A stretch of DNA of 64,000 bases, taken from NCBI GenBank assembly GCA_030686995.1, contig CM060691.1, positions 87,603,055-87,667,054 on the forward strand, read 5' to 3'. Every line of letters begins with the position of its first letter. The first letter of the stretch is position 1. The notes beneath the pieces were generated by a model. The model ran no database searches. It saw only the letters and a list, made by a program, of their open reading frames with translations, and had not been told where the DNA came from. Both the position numbers and the translations under genes were made by a program. Source of the DNA: Artemisia argyi. Lineage: Eukaryota > Streptophyta > Magnoliopsida > Asterales > Asteraceae. Of this stretch, positions 31,551-41,893 are shown one piece after another.

Positions 31551-34500
31551 TGTAACAATTCGCATTTTCAGATTAATTACTATTCCCGGGAAATTTTACT
31601 ATTCACTTTTTACTATTCACTTTTCACTATTCATCTCAGAAATTTTTATTTCATATTCTCGTAAGTTAAACTATTTTAACGATAATCCGAGAGTTTGACG
31701 CTCGTCGGATCATTTCTGCAAAAATCACAAAGCCGTGTCCGAGATTTACTTTTAGGTTTAAACGTCCTTCCAGCATCCCGATATATCCATAAAACATTAT
31801 AAACAATAGAAATATGATTTTCTATCATTTTATGACAATTCCAAAAGTTTTGGAATTTTACGTTTTTCAGTTCAGCGTTTTGCGTGAATTACGCGTTTTA
31901 GACCCGTGTTTCCAGTTTTTAGCAGGGTTTTAGCACCCGATAGAACCTACCACTTATTTTATATTTTATTATGGACTATATTGACATGTTTAACAATACT
32001 TTCAAGTTTCATATTTTTACGATACCCGGTTTTGCGTTTTGAGGCTTAATCATTTACGGTTAGCTTTTTACGGAGTCAAAATGCACAAACTAAGCAAGAT
32101 AAACACCAAGACTCATCATCTAGTCATCTTATCTCCTTTGAACCGCCATTTAGGGGGGGGAGTCACCATTTTGTGGCTTGATCTTGACCATTAATCTCTA
32201 GGATGTTTACAAGTGTCTAAACTAACCATGGTTAAATTCTAACCCAATATATGTTTAACTATTTTTCTCATCCTATAAATAGCCGACTAATAACACATAG
32301 AAAACTTGCACCACACCTTCTTATAACCTTCAAGTCCTAAAACCTAAGGCACTTTTCTTATATTTTGTAAGAAAGTTAACTAGTTTTTGAAAGAAAACTA
32401 GTGTTTGATCTTCAATCTTGGAAATTTTCTAAGAAAAGTTGTTATAACTTTAAAGTCTCCAAAAAGACGTCGTTATAATCTTCAAATAGCTTTGGACTTC
32501 AAGAAGGCGTCGTTATAATCTTCAAATAACCTCGGTTTATCATAGATTGCAAAGGAAGAAAGCTTATTCAATCAAAGTCCTAGTTCTTGTCCTAGTTTCC
32601 CTTTTCATTAAGGCCAAAAGTTGTAAGCAAACCCTAACACATTTTCTTGCTTAATTATCATTTACATGCTCTTTGTGTTCCTTTCATGCTATATATGTTC
32701 TTGTTATTGTGTTCATGATGTTTAAAAATGGATAACACAAGTATTGGTATACATATGTTAACTTATGACAAGTAAACAAGCAAACTAGTGATTTTTATGG
32801 AGAACCACGACCAAAATAGTATAACTTTGATATTTGACACTTAATTAATGTTAAAGAGGACTTAACAAGGAAAACATAGCAATTTGAATCACCCAAAACG
32901 AGTACCCGAGTCAAAAGTTATGGCCATAAGAAGTTAGCGAAACCAAAACGGCAAAACTGCCTAAATAGCATTCTGATCAAATTTAGCTTTTGAAAGTCAC
33001 CCTTCTGGTCCGATTCATCAAAAAGTTAAAACACGAAAGTTGTCCGGAACGACGTTTTCGTTCATGAACAAAGAAGCTCGAGCCCTGAAAACGCTTTCCG
33101 AGTGATAATTTTCTTTAAAATCTTAACAGCCCATTTTAGACCAAAGTCACTATATTATAGTTATGATTTACTAAGACCAAGAGGTCTAATGACCTAAAGC
33201 CGAGACCACAACCATGGCTAAAGCCAAGGTTGAGTCTCAAGACCATGGAAAAATGACCAAGGTCACGGCGAAGCCATGACTAAATGACCATATAAACTTA
33301 CTTAGGCGAAAACATGAAACAAGGAGTTGACGATAACTTGAACAAACAATTTGGATCTACTCCACCTAAAGAACCATGAGATACAAGTTATAATAAACTT
33401 ACCCTAATAACAATCTTCATGTACAAATAGACTTTCCTAAGTTTATTCAAATATTGGACATGTAACTTTTCGGATCAAAAACTTATACTTTTGTTATCAA
33501 ATACTACAATAGTAGGGAGCCTCATGTAAGGAGTTCATTAAGTAAGCCGTCGAGATGAGTTGTGGATTTACGAGTTAAAGTGTCCTGGCTCCTCGAACGT
33601 TTACTCCATGACTTCTGAATTATGTCGGCCCGAACGGTAGTAAGAGATATACAACTTATACATATTTCATAAAGCATTTATATTCAAAGACTTACGCTAT
33701 ATACTAAATGCTACATCATGAACATTATGCAAGACATATATGGGCAATTCTTCGTATTCTTAGACATTACTCCAAACCTAAGTCGCAACGTTCTATTATA
33801 GGATGCTCTTAGAGACTTTCACGATTCGACTACCACTTTGATTTCACATCACTTAAGCTTAAGGAGAGTCATAGCCCCTACTCTTTTCATACTTGTTTTA
33901 ACTCTTGGGGGGGATACATGCTCAACTACTTGCTTACTTGTACAAATACTCGAAACATTTATACTTGATTATTTATACTTGATTGTGTTACACTTGATTG
34001 TCTTATACTTGATCGCATTATACTTGATTTCATATCTACATGATTGCGTTATATTTAATTGTGAGACTGCCAGTGGCTCCAGATTAAGTTGCTGGATGAC
34101 CATTGAGACTTCCGATGGCTCCACATTAAGTTGTTGGATGACCATTGAGGCTATTGATACATCCTAACATTTGCGAATGTTGGATACATCATAAACGTGA
34201 GGTCTTCGGAGATGAAGTGTAGACTCACGACTAATTGCTAAACTGTTTTGATGAACTTATACATGTCTTTATTATTCCATATATATTAGCAGTGGGTTGT
34301 GAACACACAGGTTGCAAGTCTCTTATGGCGGGACTTGCAACTGAGTGGATTCTCAATGCCTTTGCTGTGTGAACATTCTTTAAGGCTTTTCAACTATTTT
34401 AAGACAAACTCTATGAACTCACAAACCATTGTGTTGACACTTTAGCATGTTTATCTCAGGTCTATAAGGTGATAGCTGTTGCATGGAGCATAGAGTCGCT

Positions 34501-34725
34501 TGGCATGTTTTGAAGACTTATGCTTTTATCTTTACCATTCGATATGTCTTAAAACTCTTATGTATTGTATTATGGAACTCAAGTTTGTATTTCGGAATTT
34601 ATTAATCGAATGGTCACTTTTCAAAACGTCTCATTTAGAGTTCGTTTTCTATACCTTGTTCTTTGTATTATGAAGTAGCACCCCTATGACACAGTCTTCC
34701 GCTGCGGTATTTTGGGGGTGTTACA
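31551..34725 (+). repeat. TRG 3' LTR
   Basis: 3175 bp, nearly identical to the 5' LTR, with an extra TTGATTATTTATAC-like insertion near 33965. Ends in TGTTACA, followed by the second TATAT. Confidence 0.95.
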
Positions 34726-34730
34726 TATAT

Positions 34731-35238
34731 AATACAGAATACAGATGAAATTGTACCGTATATCGAGTAAGTTTTAATAACACATGTCTATTTCCTTACT
34801 TAAAATGATCTATCAAATATAATAATCAAACACATTGTTTCAGGCGACACAAGCAGGTTTTGAAAACACAAAACCCGTGTAAACGAATGGCATTTCTGGA
34901 GAATGAACACACTAAATCTTTTGCTAAGTGGTTACGCAAAGAGGTAATTAATCTTATGCTATTTATAATTGACTTTTTTTTTTTCACTGCCATATACATA
35001 GTTTAGTTTTCACTGCCAGACATAGAATGAATGTGTGTTTGGGAATGCAATTAGGATGCCATACTAAATCCTTCCAACTTGTAATGAAATTCAGGTTGAG
35101 AGAGAGTTGAACATCGACAAAGAAAGTGTAACAGAAACTGTAAGGTGGATATCATATGGACCACGCGCCAGCGTAGTGAAATACGATGCATATATCATCA
35201 ATGAGTATACCTTTCGTACGAAACCTCATGAAGGCAAA
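34731..35238 (+). pseudogene. CACTA TNP2 segment 2 (three exon parts)
   Basis: Continues TNP2 after TRG. The first exon part (34731-34766) encodes NTDEIVPYI. A GT-AG intron follows (34767-34843), then a second exon (34844-34943, encoding HKQVLKTQNPCKRMAFLENE…WLRKE). A second intron (34944-35094) leads to a third exon (35095-35238, VERELNIDKESVTETVRWISYGP…YDAYIINEYTFRTKPHEGK). The last part matches the start of the DUF4216-type C-terminal domain of TNP2 proteins. A2 is inserted directly after the GGCAAA of the final Gly-Lys codons; the coding sequence resumes at 56827. Confidence 0.85.
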
Positions 35239-35467
35239 TGATGAGGCGAAAAATGATCCATTTTTAGGGGGTCATTTAAGCCGGAATTCGAAATTATTTG
35301 ATCAAATATTGCCCTAAATCGTTCCTTTTGTGATTTTAGGTACTTTGGGACTGAATTCTGGAAAAGGAAGCATTTTGAACGTTTTTAGAGCATAAAAGTG
35401 AAGAAAACAGCAAAGTCTTAATTTTCCTTGCTGGGAACAGTACCTGACGGTGTCAAGAACATTTTGA

Positions 35468-35681
35468 TGACGGCGTCAAAAGCAAAAATGGTGACGGCCC
35501 AGTGACAACATGACGGCGTCAAATCAAGGCCGTCAAGAGTAAAAGTGGGGACGGCCCAGAGCAACAATACACATGACGGCGTCAGATCTGGATCTAGGTA
35601 ATCCGATTAAATTTTTTGCGGCAGGTTGACGGCGTCAGAAGTTTCTTCTTGACGCCGTCACCTTAGTAAATCTATATATAG
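35468..35681 (+). promoter_or_regulatory. A2 LTR promoter: five TGACGSCGTCA palindromes then TATA
   Basis: Perfect copies lie at 35468-35478, 35511-35521, 35574-35584, 35627-35637 and 35650-35660, with half-sites (GACGGCCC, GGCCGTCA) between. The TATA box CTATATATAG is at 35672-35681, 11 bases after the last copy. Each palindrome is two inward-facing TGACG cores sharing one central base. TGA-bZIP binding is a hypothesis. Confidence 0.6.
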
Positions 35682-36542
35682 TCTTTGTAATTTTCATTCT
35701 AAAGGGAGAAGAATTTTAGGGTCGAATTGAGATAAGTATCCTTTCAATTCATTCAATATGTCTGTAGGTTTTCACCCCTTGAAACCTTAACACGACTTTT
35801 ACAGTATTTTCAAGGGTTTTCACCCCTTGAAACCTTTCATGTTCAATTGAGATAAGTATCCTTTCAATTGAGATAAGTATCCTTTCATGTTCTTTTGTTT
35901 GTTTGCTTAGATGTAATGAAACCTATATGTTGATTATAGGTTGATTGCTTGTTTATAGTTGTATTGGATGAATGATTTCGATGTTAGGCTTAAGAAAACT
36001 GGCAGACTTCCATTGTGTAACATGCTTGAACGTCTTAAGAAACATGAACCAATGCGTACTAAGATTTTTATTGTTGTATTTAATGCATGAGCGAATTCTA
36101 GTGATCCCATGTTAGGAGCTTCTTGCAGGCTCGACATAGGAGTGAAGTAGGAGCTTATAGAGTTAGGGTAGTACGTACGCCACCCCACGATTGGTATTAA
36201 GGAATATAACCCGTCATGCACGCAACTTTAACAAACAAATAACCTGTAACAGATATCTAGGGAGTAGTGAAATCTAAGTAAACACAATTCTCCCATCTAT
36301 TGTTCACACCAAATTGTAATTAGTTTAATTTACATTTCTGTCATTTTATTTTAATTGCATCTTAGTTATTGGGTTAGTTGACTAGCAACTAATTCCGCCC
36401 ACTCTTCCAAAAACCGAGATTTTTAATTCCCTTTCATAAAACATAAAAATACAAAAAGAATCATTCTTCACCTCTAGACCTAGTTTTTCGGCTTTCTAAT
36501 CCTAGCGACACTATTCCTGAGTTGAACGATCAATCCCCCATT

Positions 36543-36569
36543 ACTTGTCACTACACTATTCTACAACGA
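36543..36569 (-). other. tRNA-Asp 5'-half-like segment in A2 5' LTR
   Basis: On the minus strand TCGTTGTAGAATAG then TGTAG then TGACAAGT, one mismatch from the A3 version. The element RNA therefore carries the complement about 87 bases upstream of the PBS. Confidence 0.65.
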
Positions 36570-36655
36570 TCAGGTACACTGCCTGGTGGGGGTTGTAAGC
36601 TTCTCGAGATCCCTCGAGAGGTAAAGCCTGGTGCAATTCCCACGCATCAAGTTTT

Positions 36656-36673
36656 TGGCACCGCAGCCTGGGG
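36656..36673 (+). other. A2 primer binding site, degenerate tRNA-Asp type
   Basis: TGGCACCGCAGCCTGGGG follows the LTR end by six bases. It resembles the tRNA-Asp complement with about four mismatches, as in A1. Confidence 0.7.
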
Positions 36674-36819
36674 AATAGTTATTGTCTAGGTTAGAACTTC
36701 TTTTTATTAGGTCTACTTGCAAGATTCCTTTCTAGTAAGATTTTATTTTTATTTTTAGGTTTTCTTTAGTCTATCTTATTTCTTCGTGCCTTTGTTCGTA
36801 ATCTTTACCATCCGACATC

Positions 36820-39078
36820 ATGGAAGGTAGTAACATCTTTGAACCCATCAACCCACCACAACAAGACCACCCACAAAACCCACCACTAGCTAACCAACCT
36901 CTTAGGCCCCGAACCCTAGGAGAGTATTCCCGACCTAGCCACCAAGGCTACCGAAACACTATTGAGCTCACCCAAGGAGCCAATGTGTCTCCCTTGCGAT
37001 CCGACACCATCCGGTTGGTGCAAAACGGATGTGCATTCCCTGGACTTCTTTCCGAAGATCCTAATCAACACCTCAAGGACTTCCTTCAAATCGTTGATTC
37101 TATAGACCTTGATTTTACAACTAGAGAGTCAACCTGATTACACCTATTCGAATTCTCTCTACGTGATCAAGCTAGTCAATGGCTTGAACGTTTACCCGTG
37201 GGATCCATCACCTCATGGGATGATCTCACCACTCATTTCCTTGCTCAATTTTTCCCACCAGGGAGAACTACCAAGCTTAGAAATGATATCTTGATGTTCC
37301 AACAACGTCAAGGTGAAACTCTATATGAAGCATGGACTCGTTTCAAGGACTTACTCCAAAAAGTCCCTCATCATGGCATAGATCTTTGGCTCCAAGTCCA
37401 AATATTCTATGACCATATCGATCTCTCTACAAGGCGAACCATTGACCAATCGGCCGGTGGTAAGCTACATGATCTAAGTGCGGAAGAATCATGGGAACTC
37501 ATAGAAGATCTTGCTATCTATGACAACGAAAGTTGGAATGATCCCCGTGATTTGAACAAAACGGTCAAGGCAATATCTTTGCCTTCGAACAATTCTAGCA
37601 CTCCCGACCGTAGGATCATGGAACTTGAGAACTAAGTCAAGTTTCTCATGAAATCTTACGAAGCTCCGAAGCCTTCAAGCCAAGTGAACAAAATCACTTC
37701 TTCATGAGAATTATGTAGTGGTCCCCATGACACTCGTGATTGCGTGGAGCTCCCCGGAATAGCTTTTGCGGACTACGCATCCTCGCGTGCTGACGAAGCG
37801 GGAGATAAGTGGTACACTTTTAAACCCGAGCCAAACCCTTACGGTGATTCCTACAACCCTTCTTGGAAAAATCACCCGAACCTTAGGTGGAAACAAAACC
37901 AAAACAATTCTTCCAATCCGCCTAATCGTTACCAACCAAACGGTCCACCCTCCAACCGTACTTTCAACAACAATCCTTCTAACAACTATGGTAGTACCAA
38001 CAATCTTGAAGGATTGATGTCCAAGTTTATGGCATCTCAAGAGGCCCGCATAGCTAAGTGTGAAACCGAATTCAACCAACAACATACGGAGATGACCAAT
38101 AAGATTGACAACTTGTTGAAAGCCCTCAACAACCAAGCGTTAACTACACCTAGGAAGGACATTAGGGACGCCAATAGCGGAATCCAAACTAAGGATCCCT
38201 CGTCATCCAAACACGTCCACTTTGTCAATGTTGTCACCATTAAGCCAATTGATAAGGAGATAGAAGAAAGTGACAAGGATGAAGGTGGAGTAGAAACCGA
38301 AACTAAGGATGAAATTAAGGAAGTTGAGGTTAACAAGGGAGAAAAGTTAGAGGAAGTAGAGACTGTAGAAGAGTACTTTGATAAGTTGCCCACCAAGGAA
38401 GAACGGGAATATCACAAGGATTTATTCAATGATCCCGAGACACCATATATCCTTGGCTCACCCCTTATTAAAGTAGGTGATCCCTCTAACATTAACATAC
38501 CATGCAACATTGGGCATATGCATGTTTGCAAAGCTTATATCGATCCTAGGTCTCCTATAAACATCATGACTAGGACTTATTATAATTGGGTAATGAAGAA
38601 ACAACTTGGTTATAGGATAATGCCCAACAAGAACTTGCTAAGTAATTTTGTAGGTAGAATGAAAGGATTGCATGTGATTGTCGGAAACTTCACTTATGAG
38701 ACCGATTTTATGATAGTGGAAGATACTCGTCCGGTGATAGATTATTGCCTAAGTCAAGTAGTGTTCGGAAAACCGTTCGTTGAAGCCACTGAGATGAATT
38801 ATGATCTGACTCTATGGATAGTTAGGTTCAAGGAAGAGAATGATGAGATTGCCTACCAAATGCCCTATAATATTGAACAATACTGCCTCCTATCGAACAT
38901 AGAAAAGGAACACAAACAAGCAGCTTACTATAGGAATGATGAGGATAGACGTAGAGGAGTAGAGTATGTGATGAATAGGATGCTTGGTTTTTACAAAAAA
39001 TGCTTGCAACTAGGTCCGAAATACAAAACTAATATAGGAGATGACCTAGAGAATGAAACCAACGATGAGGTCACGTAG
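36820..39078 (+). pseudogene. gag: A2 gag-protease with three in-frame stops
   Basis: One frame of 753 codons from MEGSNIFEPINPPQQ to the stop before the post-CDS motif, interrupted by TGA 37135, TAA 37633 and TGA 37705. No frameshift is needed. The gag domain lies around 37050-37420 (QWLERLP, WDDLTTHFLAQFFPPG, EAWTRFKDLLQKVPHHGIDLWLQ). The third stop replaces the first Cys of the CCHC knuckle (*ELCSGPHDTRDC). The C-terminal part is a retropepsin-like fold (YIDPRSPINIM … VIDYCLSQVVFGKPFVEA) in which the catalytic Asp-Leu/Thr-Gly has become Asp-Pro-Arg, as in A3. The gene should encode particle proteins only; the protease is predicted inactive. Confidence 0.9.
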
Positions 39079-40893
39079 TAGCCCATGACCTTGAGTCTAG
39101 CTACAAGACTCGTAAATAAAGAAAAGCGCTTCTTGGGAGGCAACCCATGCTTTGTGTAATTTTTATTTTATTTGATTGTTATTTGCTTCCGTATGCATAC
39201 TTTATTTTTATTGTTGGTAGATCATGTTTCAAAACTTAAATGTTGAAAATACTTAATTATGTTGTTTCGCTTAGTCTTAACTTCATCCAAAGGTATTTCG
39301 CAAAAGATAAGTGTAAGGGGAAACCCCAAATATGTTTTTAAGAAACTAAATTGATCATGATTCTCCACAATATTAAATGGACATGTATATTCATATTTGT
39401 TAGAGTCAAATGCTTGTATCGAGTCATAATGATGTTTTGCAGGATTTTCGAGGAAGTAGGACAAAGTTTTTTCAGAAATTTCCCGGAAACTTAACATAAA
39501 GATTTCTGCAGGTCACTTCTGACGGCGTCAGGAAGAAATTCCTGACGGCGTCATGTGTAAAAATCTGGAAATTTTGCCAGTTTTGTTTTTCTAACGGAGT
39601 TTTAAAGTTTGCAAACATTCATTCCACAAGCATTATATCTTACTTTGCTTTATAGGATTTGTTAGAATATATAGATTGCCGCCGATTTTACGTGAGGTTG
39701 CCTTGTTTGTTTTCTCAGGTTTAATAGGTTATGTTTGACAAGAAGATGATTTATATTCTGGAAGGGAAGCTTTGATTGTTCATTTTCTTGGAGGAAGATC
39801 TAACCTTGTTACCACACTATCCATACCGAGCGAATCAGGGGAGTATTTGATTTCATTCTTTTACCTGTTTTACTTTTACAATCTTTAATTGAACATTGGG
39901 GACAATGTTCATCCTAAGTGTGAGGGGAGGGTAAAATGATGATACCTTATAGGATACACTTTCACTTGAGTTTGTTTGTTTGATGGTAGGTGTGTAATAA
40001 AACTATGAGAAATACTTGTTAGTGTAATTTTAGCGCCAATTTAATTTTTTTTACAACATTTAGGAGTGAAACTTTAGCCTTAGCAAGCGTCTCATGGATA
40101 GGAGATCGTATGACTAGCACAAAACCGTATCATTCAGAAAAATTTTCCACCTAAATATGTGAGGTTCGCCTTTAGATTTGATAGAAAAAGCATTTAGTAT
40201 TAGTGCTTATGAGTGTACCGGTAGCATTTAGATTCTAGAATTTACGTTAATGATGCATCCCGAGACCGCTAGTGAGACTACATTCGTGTAGTAGGATTTA
40301 CTACATGATAAGAGGCATTAGGATCACCCTTGTGTTAAACTCGTATCATAATTACTTGACCATTTAAGTCATATTACTTGGCTAGTTAAGTCAACTAATT
40401 TTCCCACACCCTTAGCGTTGTACTCATTTTTAGTACACGAAACTCCTAGTACACCCCTCCGAGCCTATCTTTTCGTTTCTAACTTTAAGCATCTTACTTA
40501 AAGGAAGAATTTGTTACACCTTACTTAAATGTACAACCAAATAGCCTTAGCCTTCCGTGTATGCACTCATCTTTAGTGCATTATTCTTATTTGTTTAAAC
40601 CCTTAGTTAATTATCTAATTGATTACATGGTTGCTAAGTCGAGTCATATCCTTGTACATATTGTTTTGGGATGATTAGGACTCATGGGTAAAGTACTATT
40701 GCTATGGAGTAATGGGGAAGAACATCATATATTACCCCCATATGTGCGTTACTCTTAAAAGTACTCCAAGTGTTTTGATTATCTTAATTCGAGTCATTAG
40801 AGTAGTTTATTGTAAATTATGTAATAATTCAAGTGTAAGGGGAATGTTCATTCCCTATGATGTATTATTTTGGATGGTAGGGTAAAAGTGTAT

Positions 40894-40928
<35 letters not shown>

Positions 40929-41508
40929 GAAAAAGAAATAGAGAAAAGAGAAAAAACATATAGACTACCATCCCGTTTCATTCTATGTTTATTTCATGTT
41001 TTTGTTATTTTTCATTTATTAGCTTAAGTCGAGTCTAGTCTTGGCTTAGCAACGCCATATTGTACATATAATTAACCAAGATGATTAACTCGCCACCAGT
41101 AAAGATTGCCTATATCCAACAAAACCGTGTATACCATATCCCTACACCTAATGTTATAACCCTTTAAAAATACCTGTTTGATAGTTTATCCTAGGTGCTT
41201 ACGCCATGTGGTGGAGTTTTGATACTTTCCAAAGCCTATGGTAATCTATTTTGCTATGACAGGTAGTGAGAGATATTTTTCATTTCCATATTGTGATATA
41301 TACTTTATTACACCCGAGAGATGTGAGTATCTAAACACTATTTGTGAGGTGCTAGTGTATGACCTCCGTGCTTGTCTTTGGTCTTTAGTGGAACGATTAT
41401 TTGTTGTAATTACTTTTATATTAGTGTTAAATGACCCCTAACTTGTATTTTGATTAGAATAAAAGCGCATTTGCTTGAGGACAAGCAAATCTCAAGTGTA
41501 AGGGTATA
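39079..41508 (+). other. A2 3' non-coding region with PPT modules
   Basis: About 2.4 kb with no CDS. Features in order: the GGGAGGCAACCC block (39124-39149); AAGTGTAAGGGG (39309-39320); two TGACGGCGTCA copies near 39518-39553; hairpin GAACATTG-GGGA-CAATGTTC (39891-39910) with AAGTGTGAGGGG (39916-39927); AAGTGTAAGGGG (40831-40842); an A run of about 31 (40895-40926); hairpin ATTTGCTTG-AGGA-CAAGCAAAT (41469-41490) and the terminal PPT AAGTGTAAGGG (41494-41504) before the 3' LTR. Confidence 0.75.
39124..39149 (+). promoter_or_regulatory. Conserved post-CDS motif, A2 copy
   Basis: AAGCGCTTCTTGGGAGGCAA then CCCATG lies 45 bases after the gag-pro stop, in the same place as in ATH. Confidence 0.7.
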
Positions 41509-41786
41509 TGATGAGGCGAAAAATGATCCATTTTTAGGGGGTCATTTAAGCCGGAATTCGAAATTATTTGATCAAATATTGCCCTAAATCATTCCTTTTG
41601 TGATTTTAGGGACTTTGGGAGTGAATTCCGGAAAAGGAAGCATTTTGGACGTTTTTGGAGCATAGAAGTGAAGAAAACGGCAAAGTCTTAATTTTCCTTG
41701 CTGGGAACAGTACCTGACGGCGTCAAGAACATTTTGATGATGGCGTCAAGAGCAAAAATGGTGACGGCCCAGTGAAAACGTGACGG
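41509..41786 (+). repeat. A2 3' LTR, left part
   Basis: TGATGAGGCG start, collinear with the first 278 bases of the A2 5' LTR with about 13 substitutions by eye. It ends at the A3 target copy GACGG (41782-41786). Confidence 0.92.
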
Positions 41787-41866
41787 TGATACGTGGGAAT
41801 CGCACCAGGCTTTACCTCTCGAGGGATCTCGAGAAGCTTACAACCCCCACCAGGCAGTGTACCTGA

Positions 41867-41893
41867 TCGTTGTAGTATAGTATAGTGACAAGT
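41867..41893 (+). other. tRNA-Asp 5'-half-like segment, A3 LTR-a
   Basis: TCGTTGTAGTATAG matches tRNA-Asp nucleotides 2-15 exactly. A 5-base repeat (TATAG) follows, then TGACAAGTA, matching nucleotides 16-24 at 7 of 9. The element is on the opposite strand, so its RNA is complementary to the tRNA. No B box or 3' half is present, so this is not a tRNA gene. Confidence 0.7.

Larger units (their letters stand above)
26148..34725 (+). mobile_element. TRG: gag-only LTR retrotransposon with about 3.2-kb LTRs
   Basis: An 8578-bp element with TGTAACA…TGTTACA terminal inverted repeats, TSD TATAT, an initiator-Met-type PBS, a single gag ORF and a PPT. It has no protease, RT or integrase. The layout fits the class called TR-GAG or LARD-like elements; the gag resembles Tekay/Del chromoviruses, the likely mobilising relatives. 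By eye the two LTRs differ at about 17-20 substitutions and two indels over 3.16 kb (about 0.6%), so it is probably the youngest insertion here. Confidence 0.93.
35239..36649 (+). repeat. A2 5' LTR
   Basis: 1411 bp, TGATGAGG to CACGCATCA. It carries the palindrome cluster and TATA box and a complement of the tRNA-Asp 5' half (36543-36569). Around 35719-35895 it has local duplications of GATAAGTATCCTTTCAA and of a CACCCCTTGAAACC segment that the 3' LTR lacks. Confidence 0.92.

Noticed and set aside
41867..41893. A tRNA-Asp gene on the plus strand in the A3 LTR
   Set aside because: Only nucleotides 2-24 match, with a 5-base insertion. There is no anticodon arm, B box or acceptor 3' strand. It is kept as a primer-complementary segment.
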